From the NCBI RefSeq assembly GCF_014137995.1, contig NZ_JACGWV010000002.1, positions 1,488,001 through 1,552,000 of the forward strand: a DNA stretch of 64,000 nucleotides, written 5' to 3'. Shown here piece after piece: positions 49,747 through 58,490 of the stretch (its first letter is position 1; every line of letters begins with the position of its first letter). The notes under the pieces are model-generated. The model had not been told where the DNA came from. It searched no databases and saw only the letters and a list, made by a program, of their open reading frames with translations. The DNA comes from Promicromonospora sukumoe. Its GTDB lineage: Bacteria > Actinomycetota > Actinomycetes > Actinomycetales > Cellulomonadaceae. A program made the translations under genes and the position numbers.

Positions 49747-49830
49747 GCGCGAGTGGCGGAATAGGCAGACGCGCACGGTTCAGGTCCGTGTGCCCGAAAG
49801 GGCGTGGGGGTTCAACTCCCCCCTCGCGCA
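49747..49830 (+). tRNA. tRNA-Leu (CAG anticodon)
   Basis: The 84-base class II tRNA has acceptor arms GCGCGAG/CTCGCGC, anticodon stem CACGG/CCGTG enclosing TTCAGGT (anticodon CAG at 49781-49783), a long variable arm (TGCCCGAAAGGGCG) and the T-loop TTCAACT. It occupies the conserved place beyond fhaA. Confidence 0.98.
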
Positions 49831-49840
49831 CGTTGTACGC

Positions 49841-49869
49841 AAGGCCCCGGCTCATCGAGTCGGGGCCTT
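49841..49869 (+). terminator. Terminator after tRNA-Leu
   Basis: AAGGCCCCG (49841-49849) and CGGGGCCTT (49861-49869) pair across an 11-base loop. TCGTCTT follows. Confidence 0.75.
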
Positions 49870-49972
49870 CGTCTTGCCCGGACTTCGGTATCAAAAAGTG
49901 ACCCGGTATGGGTACTTCTACCCCGATATGTCCTAGCGGTGGTCGGGTGGCTCGCGGGGCCGGAGACGGCCA

Positions 49973-50002
49973 AGGCGGCGACATCCGGAGATGTCGCCGC
50001 CT
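49973..50002 (-). terminator. Terminator of the secreted repeat-protein gene
   Basis: Arms 49973-49985 and 49990-50002 form a perfect 13-bp stem with the loop CGGA. It lies just after the stop of the minus-strand gene. Confidence 0.75.
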
Positions 50003-50024
50003 CGGTCAGGCCTGGTCCAGGGGG

Positions 50025-52766
50025 TCAGCGGATCGTCGTCGTCCCGTAGCTCGTCACCGACCGGGTGGCGTAGCCGGTGCGGGACCCGACCACCGTGACC
50101 GTCAGCTTCTTGCCCCGGGTCTTGGCCGGGACGACGAACTTGCTGCTCGTCCGGGTCGAGATCGTGACGCCGTTCGCCTTCCAGACGTACTTGACCGCGG
50201 ACGGCGTCGGCGACCAGGAGCCCCGGACCACGGTCAGGGTCGACCCGACCCGCGTCGTCCCCTTGATCGCCGGCCGCGTCGCGTCGAACGTGCCCGCCGC
50301 GACCGTCGAGGTCCTGGCGCTCGTCACCGACTTCGTCGTGTATCCGGTCCGCGTCCCGGTCACCGTGACCGTCAGCTTCTTGCCCCGGGCCGAGGCCGGG
50401 ACCACGAACTCGCTCGACGTTCGGGTGGAGATGGTCGTTCCGTTCGCCTTCCACACGTACTTCACGGACGACGGCGACGGCGACCACGTGCCGCGGTACG
50501 CGATCAGCCTGCGGCCGACCTTGGCGGTGCCCTTGATCTTCGGCGTCGCCGTGGTGAAGGTCGCGGGTGCGACGGCGGCCGTCGGGGCGCTGGTCGCGGA
50601 ACTGGTGCTGTAGTACTGCCGGTCCCCCGTGACCGTCACCGTGATCTTCTTCCCGACCGCCGACGTCGGCAGCTTCAGCGTCGAGCTCGTCGCATCCTTG
50701 ATCGCCGCGCCGTCGGCCTTCCAGAGATACTGCACGCCGGTCGGTTCAGGGGCCCAGGTGCCGCGTGCGGCCTTCAGCGTCGATCCGGCCTTGGCCGTAC
50801 CCGTCACCGTCGGCGCGACCGTGGTGAACCGGCCGGGCTGCACGGTGACCGTCTGCTCCCGGGTGGACGGCAGGGCGCCGAAGCCGCCCTCGTACTCGAA
50901 GCGGTAGAGGTAGGTGCCGGGTACGCGTTCCCACATGACGCTCATCGTGCCCGCGCCGTTCTCGAGGTCGGTGTCCGACGCGAACTCCCCGTCGATCAGC
51001 AGGCGCACCCTCCCCTGTGCGGTGAGCTCCTCGGCGTCGACAGCGACCGGGATGGCGCGGGGCATCTGGTCGTAGTGCCAGGTGGTCGGCAGGTCGGTCC
51101 GCACCGAGCTCACCGCCGGCGGTCGTACGACCACGCCGTCCAGCAGCTCGGCGGAGTCGACCGCGCCCCAGCCAAGGTAGTAGAACCGCACGGTCCAGGA
51201 GCCCGCCCGGAGGCCCAGGTCGTTGGCGCATGCCGGAGACCACGCGGCACTGATGCTCTTCGCCGGGTCCTCGACCACGCTCATCCCGAACCTCTGGTGC
51301 CAGAGGGGGGAGCCGTCGACCGACACCACCTCGAAGCAGCGCGCGCCTTGGTTCGCGCTCTGGCGCCAGGTCGTGGGGCCGGACGCCACGATCCGGACGG
51401 GGCTCGGCTCTGCCATGTCGGTCGAGGTCGTGGCCGTCGTGGTCACGAACGGCGACCTGCTGAAGGTGGCCGAGACGTTCCAGGTCCCGACCCCGTCGCC
51501 CTGTTCCAGGCGCGGGTCGAGGGTGAGCCGGATGTCCCCGCCGAGCATGGTCTTGTCGGGCAGCCGGGTGTCGATGCCGTCCGGACCGGTCGCCTCGAGC
51601 GAGATGTGCCCGAACGCAGGAGTTCCGTCCGCGGTGCGGGCCGTCACGTCGACGGTCAGGCCGTCCGTGACCCGGAGCGGCCTGCCGGCCGGCTGGGCGA
51701 CGTTCGCGACGACGTCGACGGGGATCGGGTCGCCGACCATGATCGCCCAGCTGTGGCTCTTGAGGTCCCCGTTCTCGACGGCGGAGTACGTGGCACGCTC
51801 GGCCGGCAGCGCCGGAAGCCTGGCGGCCTCGCCGCTCAGCCCCCAGCGGAAGATCGATCCGTCGTCCAGGACCGCAGCACCGGACCCCTTGCCGACCGCC
51901 GCAAGCGAGACGACCGAGCGCCCCTCGGGCACCGCGGGCGGCTGAGCCCCGAGGACCGCCACGATCCGGCCGTCCGACGTGGCCGCGAGGATCTCTTCGG
52001 AGGACCGGTCCACGCCGACGAAGCGGGTCCCGGCGCTCGGCTGTCGCACGACGGCACTGCCGGACGTCGTGCAGTAGACCAGGGCGCCGTCGGAGCGCAC
52101 CGCCGCCCAGACGGCATAGTCGGGGACGCTGCTGATCGCCGTGTATCGCAGCCCGGCGGCCGGTCGTCGAGCGGAGGCGCAGCTGGTGCTGGCATCGAAG
52201 GGCGCGATGATGCCGTCGGACCTCAGCGCGTCGAACCCGGACACTGCCGTGTAGAACGCCCCGGCGGGTGTCGTGAGGGCGATCCTCCCGGCCGTGTCCA
52301 CGACGACGCCGTCGGACCGCAGGAGCCGTCCCGAGCTCGCCGCGATCCCGGTGTACGTGGTGCCCGCGGGCGGTGCTTTCGGGTTGAGCGTGCCGGCCGA
52401 GTCCCAGCCGTCGACCAGCCCGTCGCTCCGCAGCACCAGCAGGTCGCTGCTGTCCGACGAGATGGCCGTGGCGAGGACGCCGTCGGGCAGGGCCTCGGGG
52501 ACCGCGTCCATGCTGGGCTGGTAGGCCCACGCCCGGTCGCCCCACATCACCACCTGTCCGCCGTGCGGGCTCGGTGCGCCCTCCTGGACGAAGGTCGGGT
52601 CAAGAGTCGTGGCGGCCGTCCTGGCCGTGCTCGACGGCGGTGCGGCCTGGGCAGGCGCCGCACCAGCAGCCGTCGTGGTGAGGGCGAGGACCAGCCCGGA
52701 AGCCACCAGCGACACACAAGCCCGCCGGGCCGAGGGAGGGAACCGCCGAGATACTGAGGTCGACAT
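50025..52766 (-). CDS. Large secreted protein with propeller-like repeats and three C-terminal Ig-like repeats
   Basis: This 913-residue protein has a signal peptide (residues about 1-40, ending AAGAAPAQAA). Residues about 60-340 contain recurring short motifs (LRSDGLVDGW, LRSDGVVVD, LRSDGIIAPF, VRSDGALVY) suggesting an RCC1-like or beta-propeller fold. A middle beta-rich region follows, and the last 260 residues are three copies of an 88-residue Ig-like module whose core reads KIKGTAKVGRRL...GTWSPSPSSVKYVWKANG. The same module is found in the protein at 55308-57317. An adhesive or binding role is likely but unproven. ATG 52766 has TGGAG upstream. Confidence 0.8.
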   Translation of the reverse strand: MSTSVSRRFPPSARRACVSLVASGLVLALTTTAAGAAPAQAAPPSSTARTAATTLDPTFVQEGAPSPHGGQVVMWGDRAWAYQPSMDAVPEALPDGVLATAISSDSSDLLVLRSDGLVDGWDSAGTLNPKAPPAGTTYTGIAASSGRLLRSDGVVVDTAGRIALTTPAGAFYTAVSGFDALRSDGIIAPFDASTSCASARRPAAGLRYTAISSVPDYAVWAAVRSDGALVYCTTSGSAVVRQPSAGTRFVGVDRSSEEILAATSDGRIVAVLGAQPPAVPEGRSVVSLAAVGKGSGAAVLDDGSIFRWGLSGEAARLPALPAERATYSAVENGDLKSHSWAIMVGDPIPVDVVANVAQPAGRPLRVTDGLTVDVTARTADGTPAFGHISLEATGPDGIDTRLPDKTMLGGDIRLTLDPRLEQGDGVGTWNVSATFSRSPFVTTTATTSTDMAEPSPVRIVASGPTTWRQSANQGARCFEVVSVDGSPLWHQRFGMSVVEDPAKSISAAWSPACANDLGLRAGSWTVRFYYLGWGAVDSAELLDGVVVRPPAVSSVRTDLPTTWHYDQMPRAIPVAVDAEELTAQGRVRLLIDGEFASDTDLENGAGTMSVMWERVPGTYLYRFEYEGGFGALPSTREQTVTVQPGRFTTVAPTVTGTAKAGSTLKAARGTWAPEPTGVQYLWKADGAAIKDATSSTLKLPTSAVGKKITVTVTGDRQYYSTSSATSAPTAAVAPATFTTATPKIKGTAKVGRRLIAYRGTWSPSPSSVKYVWKANGTTISTRTSSEFVVPASARGKKLTVTVTGTRTGYTTKSVTSARTSTVAAGTFDATRPAIKGTTRVGSTLTVVRGSWSPTPSAVKYVWKANGVTISTRTSSKFVVPAKTRGKKLTVTVVGSRTGYATRSVTSYGTTTIR

Positions 52767-52899
52767 CGGACGCTCCAGCAGTAGCCGCGCACGGTTCGTG
52801 CGCGGAACGACAAGTCGCGTGACTGTATCCGTCGCTCGGCCACGTCTGCCCCGAAATAAACGCGTCTCGCGCATCTTCACCCGGTGACGTTCCGTCGAC

Positions 52900-54174
52900 T
52901 CAGACCGCCCGCGCGATCTCCAGCCGTCCTGGCCGCTCCACCCCAGCACTCCGTCCCGGTGGATACCGCCCGTCCGGTCCCGGCGTCACGGACCCCAGCA
53001 CGCTCGCGTGCCGTGCCCCGGTCGCCCCGGCGAGCACCCCGGGCAGGCCGTACCAGGTGTGCCAGCCCAGCACCGCGAACGCCAGCGCCTCCTTGGCCTG
53101 GCTCGGTACCCCCAGCTCGTCCGAGCCGAGCACGGCGACGCCGGGCAGCTCGGCGCGCAGCGCCGCCATCAGCACCGGGTTGCGCGTGCCGCCGCCCGAC
53201 GCGACGACCTCGGTGGCGGTGCCCCGGACGGCGTCGGCCACGGTGCGGGCCGTCAGGGCCACGAGCGTGGCGAGCAGGTCCTCCGCCGTCGGCTCGGCCG
53301 GCCCCAGGCGGTCCAGCAGGTAGGAGAGGTGGAACAGCTCCTTGCCCGTTGACTTGGGGGCGGGGCGCGCGTAGTACGGCTCGTCGAGCAGCCGGGACAG
53401 CAGGTCGGGCAGCACGCGGCCGCGGGCGGCGAGCGCGCCGTCGGCGTCGAAGACGAGGTGGCCGCCGGTGACGTGCCTGGTCGCGGCGTCGAGTAGGGCG
53501 CACGCGGGGCCCGTGTCGAAGGCGACCGGCGCATCGCCCGTGCCGGCCAGCACGGTCACGTTCGCGATGCCGCCCAGGTTCAGGGCCACCGCCGTGCCGG
53601 GGCGCCCGGCGAGCCACAGGGCGTCGAACAGGCCGACCAGCGGGGCGCCCTGACCACCCGCCGCGACGTCGCGCGTGCGCAGGCCGGAGACGACGGGCAG
53701 GCCGGTCGCCTCGGCGATCCACGCGGGTTCGCCGATCTGCAGGGTCCCCCGCACGCCGCCGCCGGGGCCGCCGCCCGAAGCCCCGCCGCCCGAAGCCCCG
53801 CCGTCCGACACCCAGTGGAAGACCGTCTGGCCGTGCGAGACGACGAGGTCGGCGCGTCCGTCGCACAGCTCCGCGACGGCCCGCGCGGCGACGTCGGCGA
53901 AGGCCTGGCCGATGCCGGTGTCGAGGCGGCAGAACGTCTCCGCCGAGGTGGCGGACGGCGGCAGGGCGGCCACGAGCTCGTTCCGCAGCGCCGTCGGACA
54001 GGGGACGGAGAGGTGTCCGAGGGGCGTGAGCGTCAGCGTGTCGCCGGCGAGCCGGAGCTCGCACGCCGCGGCGTCGACCCCGTCATGGGACGTGCCGGAC
54101 ATCAGGCCGACCACTCGGAGTGGAAACCGCGGGTCTGCCGGTGAGATGCGTGCTCCGGGTATGGGATCTCCCAT
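52900..54174 (-). CDS. anmK: Anhydro-N-acetylmuramic acid kinase
   Basis: This 424-residue enzyme phosphorylates and opens 1,6-anhydro-MurNAc in peptidoglycan recycling. The family start is RVVGLMSGTSHDGVDAAACEL (phosphate binding); SHGQTVFHW, VALNLGGIANVTVL and FDTGPACALLDAATR follow, and ASGGGTRNPVLM is near the C-terminus. A Gly/Ser/Ala-rich insert of about 15 residues (SDGGASGGGASGGGPGGG) sits before LQIGEP. ATG 54174 and the GTG immediately before it are both served by GGAGGAG. Downstream is the repeat-protein gene, separated by 133 bases that contain no gene. Confidence 0.93.
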   Translation of the reverse strand: MGDPIPGARISPADPRFPLRVVGLMSGTSHDGVDAAACELRLAGDTLTLTPLGHLSVPCPTALRNELVAALPPSATSAETFCRLDTGIGQAFADVAARAVAELCDGRADLVVSHGQTVFHWVSDGGASGGGASGGGPGGGVRGTLQIGEPAWIAEATGLPVVSGLRTRDVAAGGQGAPLVGLFDALWLAGRPGTAVALNLGGIANVTVLAGTGDAPVAFDTGPACALLDAATRHVTGGHLVFDADGALAARGRVLPDLLSRLLDEPYYARPAPKSTGKELFHLSYLLDRLGPAEPTAEDLLATLVALTARTVADAVRGTATEVVASGGGTRNPVLMAALRAELPGVAVLGSDELGVPSQAKEALAFAVLGWHTWYGLPGVLAGATGARHASVLGSVTPGPDGRYPPGRSAGVERPGRLEIARAV

Positions 54175-54245
54175 CACGGCGACTCCTCCGGTCGTGTTTG
54201 TACCAGTGTTAGCCCTTACTCCCCGTTTGCGTCACAATCTCCCAC

Positions 54246-55094
54246 ATGCTTGACGTCTCGATCGCCCCTGCTCCGGCGCCGGACGCGCCGTTCGAGGACC
54301 ACGTCGAATGGGCGCGCAACGCCCCTGCGACTCCTGCAACACCCGCGGCGCTGTTCACGGGTGGTCTCGACGCGACCCCCGCCGTCGACCGTCTCACGAC
54401 CGACACGCCGGATTGGGACTACCCCGCCCTCGCACGCGAGATCGTGCTCAAGACACGGGGCGCCGTGCTCGACATCGGCACCGGTGACGGTGACTTCTTC
54501 GCGGGCCTCGGCCCGCTGCCCATCGCTTCGGCCGCCACGGAGGCCGGCCCGGTCTTCCTCGCGGCCCGACGCCGCCTGGCGCCGCTCGGCGTCGACGTGC
54601 GCCGGGTGGAGCCGTCCTGGACGGGCGACGTGCTGCTGCCGTTCTTCGACGGCCAGTTCAGCACGGTGCTCAGCCGGTTCAGCAGCATCGACCCCGACGA
54701 GGTCGGCCGCGTGCTGGAGCCGGGCGGGACGTTCCTGACCGAGCAGGTGGACACCCGCGACGGCATCGTGCTCAACCAGGCGCTCCGGGTGCCGCTGGGC
54801 TGGGACCCGGACGGCGTGACGATCGACGTGATCTCCGACGGCCTCGTCGCCTCCGGCCTCGAGATCGTCGAGGCCACGGAGTACGCGGGGACGCGCACGT
54901 TCAAGGACCTGTCGTCCGTGCTCTGGTACCTGCGGACGGCGGCATGGCAGGTGCCCGACCTCGCCGAGCTCACGCCGGCCGCCGTCGCGCGGCACGAGGC
55001 CGCGCTGCGCGGGCTGCACATGCACTTCGCGACGGGCAACGAGCTCGTGGACGAGGCGCCCCGCATCCTCGTCACCGCACGCCGGCCGTTCTGA
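54246..55094 (+). CDS. Class I SAM-dependent methyltransferase
   Basis: This 282-residue protein shows the SAM-binding motif AVLDIGTGDGDFFAG near residue 75, VLSRFSSIDPDEVGRVLEPGGTFLTEQV for the downstream strands, and a C-terminal extension with HMHFATGNELVDEAPRILVTARR. The substrate is unknown. There is no ribosome binding site before ATG 54246; CACAAT at 54233-54238 could be the -10 of a leaderless message. It is divergent from anmK with 71 bases between. Confidence 0.8.
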   Translation: MLDVSIAPAPAPDAPFEDHVEWARNAPATPATPAALFTGGLDATPAVDRLTTDTPDWDYPALAREIVLKTRGAVLDIGTGDGDFFAGLGPLPIASAATEAGPVFLAARRRLAPLGVDVRRVEPSWTGDVLLPFFDGQFSTVLSRFSSIDPDEVGRVLEPGGTFLTEQVDTRDGIVLNQALRVPLGWDPDGVTIDVISDGLVASGLEIVEATEYAGTRTFKDLSSVLWYLRTAAWQVPDLAELTPAAVARHEAALRGLHMHFATGNELVDEAPRILVTARRPF

Positions 55095-55120
55095 CGCACC
55101 AGGTCCGGGGGTAGCCGGCC

Positions 55121-55150
55121 GACGTGTCGGGGCCCAGGCCCCGGCACGTC
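55121..55150 (+). terminator. Terminator after the methyltransferase gene
   Basis: GACGTGTCGGGGCC (55121-55134) and GGCCCCGGCACGTC (55137-55150) form a 14-bp stem with one G-T pair and a two-base apex. No T run follows. Confidence 0.6.
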
Positions 55151-55158
55151 CCGGCAAC

Positions 55159-55180
55159 GGGTGAAGTGGCGGGTGAAGTG
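55159..55180 (+). repeat. Direct repeat upstream of the Ig-repeat secreted protein gene
   Basis: GGGTGAAGTG occurs at 55159-55168 and 55171-55180, a 12-base period, about 130 bases before the start. It is a possible activator site. Confidence 0.5.
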
Positions 55181-55307
55181 CGACGTGATTCCGCTGATCC
55201 GCAGGGGAATTCGCTTCCGGGCGAGGGCGGCGGGGGCTAGGTTCGCGGCGCGCGGGACCGACGACGGCCCGGCGCCCGTCCGAGTCACGGATCACGAAGG
55301 ACCCCCC

Positions 55308-57317
55308 ATGAACCCCACAGTCCTCGGCGACGCCACCCACGCGTCCGCCATACCCACCCGGAGCACGGTCCGCCGCTGGCGCGGCACCGCCTCGCTCGCC
55401 GCGCTGGCCCTGGTCGCGACACCCTTCGCCGCCGCCCCGGCGTCGGCTGCCGAGGCCGACGGCCCGGTCTTCGCCGGCACCCTGACGGCCGACGGCACCG
55501 CCGCCGTCGGCTCCGTGCTCACCCTCGACGAGTCCGGCGGCACCTGGACGCCCGAGCCCGAGAGCCGCGCCTACGCCTGGCTCCTGAGTGACGACGCGGC
55601 CCTCGACGACGCGGACGTCCCGGTCACGGACGCCACCGCGGAGTCGCTCACCCTGCTGCCCGAGCACCTCGGCAAGTACCTGATCGGCACCGTCACCGGG
55701 ACGGCCGCAGGCCTCACGGGCGAGCCCGCCGCCGCCGTCGTCGGACCCGTGGTGGAGGGCGACCTGGTCGCGGGCACCGCGTCCGTCTCGGGCACCGTCC
55801 GGGTGGGTTACAAGCTGACCGCGAAGACCGCCGGCTGGCCGGCGGGAACCACGTTCGCCTACCGGTGGGTGGTGGGCGGCACGACCGCCGGCACCGCCGC
55901 GACCTACACGCCCCTGGCCACCCAGGCGGGCCGCACCCTGCGGCTCGAGGTGACGGGCACCCGGGCCGGCTACGGCTCGCGCACGGTGTCCAGCGCCGCG
56001 GCGACCGTCGCGAAGGCGACCTTCACCGCCACGTCGCTGAAGATCAGCGGCACCGTCAAGGTCGGCGGCAAGGTCAGCGCCACGACCGGCAACTTCTCCC
56101 CCGCGCCCAGCAAGGTGACCTACCGCTGGAAGGCGAACGGCCGGTCGATCTCCGGCGCGACCAGCCGCACCTACACGATCCCCTCGCGGCTGCACGGGGA
56201 CAAGCTCACCGTCACCGCGACGGCGTCCCGCACCGGGTACACGACCCGCACGGTCACCTCGGCGTCGTCCGTCGTGGCCAAGCCGTTCGCCAGGACCGTC
56301 GCGCCCACGATCAGCGGCACCGTCCGCGTGGGCAAGACGCTCACGGCGAACCGCGGCACCTGGTCGCCCGCCCCGACGTCGGTCAGCTACCGCTGGCTCG
56401 CCAACGGCAAGGTGATCGCCGGTGCGACCGGCCGCACCTACAAGCTCACCACCAAGGAGCACGGCAAGAAGATCTCCGTGGAGGTCAAGGGCCGCAAGCA
56501 CGCCTACCTGACGGCCACCCGCCGCAGCTCGAGCACGGCCGCCGTGAAGTGGCCCGTCGGCATCAGCGTGCCGCGGGTGACGAAGAACCCGACGCAGTCC
56601 ACCGAGTCCACCGTCGGCCGCACCATCACGCTCAAGGTCTCCGCGACCGGTGGCGGCCTGCGCTACCAGTGGCAGCGCTGGACGCCGGCGAACCCGAAGT
56701 GGACCAACATGTCCGGCCGGACGAGCTCCACGCTCACCATGAAGGGCTCGACGACGCTCGACCTCAACCGGTTCCGCGTGGTCGTGACGAACATGGCGGG
56801 CAGGGACACCAGCGCCTACAGCTACATGTGGATCCAGTCCTCGCTGGCGCACCCGTTCGCGATCAACCAGTGGTTCAGCCTGTGGAACTACAACGCGCTG
56901 GTCACCAACTCCGACCAGTACCAGGGCTACCTGGCCGCCCAGGTCTGGATCTGCGCAGCGCCCGGGTACTACGCGAGCAACGACCTGAGCGTCCGGTTCG
57001 TCGGCAACAACGGCCACGTCTACGCCGACGCCGGCTCGGAGCAGGGCGACCACCTCTCGTGGGGCGTCCCGCTCGACGAAGACGGCTGCGGCTCCTTCGT
57101 CGCGTACTCCAACGCCCCGCAGTCGGTTCGCGACGGTGGACGGTGGCGCATCATCGACCGCTCCAGCGGGCAGAACTACATCCAGTACGCCAAGTACGAG
57201 CTGTTCAACCCCAGCGGTGCGAGCTCCGCCGCCCGGACGAGCCTCGCCGCCCCGGGCCTCGCCGCCCCGGCCGGCGTCGCCCCGCTGACCGGCTTCCGGG
57301 CCACGGTCACGGACTGA
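55308..57317 (+). CDS. Secreted Ig-like repeat protein with a novel C-terminal domain
   Basis: This 669-residue protein has a signal peptide (GTASLAALALVATPFAAAPASA, to about residue 47), an initial divergent module, three Ig-like modules of about 88 residues (cores GTVRVGYKL, GTVKVGGKV, GTVRVGKTL, each followed by a YRW segment), an immunoglobulin-type domain (NPTQSTESTVGRTITLKV...YQWQRW) and a C-terminal domain of about 140 residues with two cysteines (VWICAAPG, EDGCGSF), for which I recognise no family. The modules match those at 50025-52766. ATG 55308 has GAAGGA upstream. The stop overlaps that of the next gene by 11 bases on the opposite strand. Confidence 0.82.
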   Translation: MNPTVLGDATHASAIPTRSTVRRWRGTASLAALALVATPFAAAPASAAEADGPVFAGTLTADGTAAVGSVLTLDESGGTWTPEPESRAYAWLLSDDAALDDADVPVTDATAESLTLLPEHLGKYLIGTVTGTAAGLTGEPAAAVVGPVVEGDLVAGTASVSGTVRVGYKLTAKTAGWPAGTTFAYRWVVGGTTAGTAATYTPLATQAGRTLRLEVTGTRAGYGSRTVSSAAATVAKATFTATSLKISGTVKVGGKVSATTGNFSPAPSKVTYRWKANGRSISGATSRTYTIPSRLHGDKLTVTATASRTGYTTRTVTSASSVVAKPFARTVAPTISGTVRVGKTLTANRGTWSPAPTSVSYRWLANGKVIAGATGRTYKLTTKEHGKKISVEVKGRKHAYLTATRRSSSTAAVKWPVGISVPRVTKNPTQSTESTVGRTITLKVSATGGGLRYQWQRWTPANPKWTNMSGRTSSTLTMKGSTTLDLNRFRVVVTNMAGRDTSAYSYMWIQSSLAHPFAINQWFSLWNYNALVTNSDQYQGYLAAQVWICAAPGYYASNDLSVRFVGNNGHVYADAGSEQGDHLSWGVPLDEDGCGSFVAYSNAPQSVRDGGRWRIIDRSSGQNYIQYAKYELFNPSGASSAARTSLAAPGLAAPAGVAPLTGFRATVTD

Positions 57318-58134
57318 TCCCGAGGAGGCCGGCCACGGCCTCCGCCATCGCTTCCGGCGGCACGTCCGTCCCGTGCCCGGGCAGGGTCACGCGACGCGCC
57401 GCCGGAAGCACCGCCGCGAGGGACCGCGCCGACGCCGCCACCTGCGCGGCGCTCGCGGCCCCGTGGGCCACCACGACCGGCTGGTCTATCCCGTCCCACC
57501 GGCCCATCAGCGCGCGCCGGCCCAGGGCGACGGCGGCGAGCACCCGGCCGTCGTAGGCGATGGTCGCCGCCATCGCCTCCAGGTCCGGCCACGACGCCGA
57601 GGCCCGCATCCGCGGCACCAGGGCGCACGGCATGCCCACCACGTCGAGGAACAGCTCGACCGCGCTGCCCGGGTCGCCGGCCTCGACGCAGGCCTCCACC
57701 CCCGCGATCATCCGGGGGTCGGCGGGCGGCTCCCCGCCGGCGACGTCGTAGCCCGGCTCGTAGCAGAGCACACCGGTCACGCAGGAGCCCAGGTCGGCGG
57801 CGGCGCGCAGGGCGAGGAACCCGCCCGTGGAGATCCCCACCAACGCCGCCGGGCCCGTGACCTCGAGCAACGCGGCGATGTCGTCGACCTCGCGGTCCAC
57901 GCTGTACGGCCGGGTGTCACCGCTCCCGCCCCGCCCGCGCCGGTCGTACCGCAGCGTGGTCACGCGGTCGCCCAGCACGGACGCCACCGCGAGCGTGACG
58001 GGCATCCGGTGCGCGAGCACGCCGTCGACCACGACGACCGCAGGCGCCAGGCCACGGCCCGGCCCCGTGAGGTCGAACGCGATCCGCGTCCCGTCGGCCG
58101 ACGTCGTCAGGGCGTCGACGGTGGTGGTGGTCAT
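57307..58134 (-). CDS. Alpha/beta hydrolase
   Basis: This 275-residue protein has the fold signature LRYDRRGRGGSGDTRPYSV for the oxyanion region, the nucleophile elbow GISTGG (Ser near residue 98) and the catalytic His in LPGHGTDVPPEAM. Typical length for an esterase- or peptidase-like hydrolase; the substrate is unknown. The start ATG 58134 gives MTTTTVDALTTSADGTRIAF; a longer frame upstream lacks support. It is convergent with, and overlaps, the Ig-repeat gene. Confidence 0.82.
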   Translation of the reverse strand: MTTTTVDALTTSADGTRIAFDLTGPGRGLAPAVVVVDGVLAHRMPVTLAVASVLGDRVTTLRYDRRGRGGSGDTRPYSVDREVDDIAALLEVTGPAALVGISTGGFLALRAAADLGSCVTGVLCYEPGYDVAGGEPPADPRMIAGVEACVEAGDPGSAVELFLDVVGMPCALVPRMRASASWPDLEAMAATIAYDGRVLAAVALGRRALMGRWDGIDQPVVVAHGAASAAQVAASARSLAAVLPAARRVTLPGHGTDVPPEAMAEAVAGLLGISP

Positions 58135-58254
58135 GCAGGGCAGACGAGCCGGTCCCCGAAAAATCGTCGCTCCCTGACATGCCCGGGGCGACGAATTTCG
58201 CCCGAAGGAAAAAGCCTGGGCGTACCGCGCGGTGCGGCGTAGGTTCAGTGGCAC

Positions 58255-58317
58255 ATGAGAAGGGAGGTGATCCGAGAAGTGATTTCACATCGGACCCATG
58301 AGGTGGTCGCGCGCTAG
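58255..58317 (+). CDS. Putative leader peptide ORF with extended 16S rRNA complementarity
   Basis: ATG 58255 opens a 20-codon frame ending TAG with the product MRREVIREVISHRTHEVVAR. Positions 58258-58273 (AGAAGGGAGGTGATCC) are complementary to the 16S rRNA 3' end over 16 bases with a single G-U pair. An internal GTG at 58279, 11 bases after GGAGG, would give a 12-residue peptide and may be the real start. Bases 58302-58311 can pair perfectly with 58420-58429. Whether it is translated is inference. Confidence 0.5.
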   Translation: MRREVIREVISHRTHEVVAR

Positions 58318-58431
58318 TCGCGTGACGCGTAAGCGTTTCGCGCCGACGGCGGTCGGGGGGCTCAGCACGGGGCCTTCCTGACCAGCTCAGGCGCAACGGG
58401 ACACTGGTGGCGATTTCCTCGCGACCACCGG

Positions 58432-58490
58432 AGCCCGCGGGTGCCGTGCCCTCGTCCAGCACGGCTGACATTCGTCGCCCCGCGGGCTTT
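58432..58490 (+). terminator. Terminator- or attenuator-like hairpin before the phosphatase gene
   Basis: AGCCCGCGGG (58432-58441) pairs with CCCGCGGGCT (58479-58488); within it GCCGTGC (58443-58449) pairs with GCACGGC (58459-58465). TT and CCCG follow. It ends 57 bases before the next gene and so could act as an attenuator. Confidence 0.6.

Noticed and set aside
49908..52757. 949-codon plus-strand frame opposite the secreted repeat protein
   Set aside because: The minus-strand frame has a signal peptide and repeat domains; the plus frame is Arg/Gly-rich shadow.
54216..57053. 945-codon minus-strand frame across the methyltransferase and Ig-repeat genes
   Set aside because: It crosses two separately supported genes and the gap between them, and has shadow composition.
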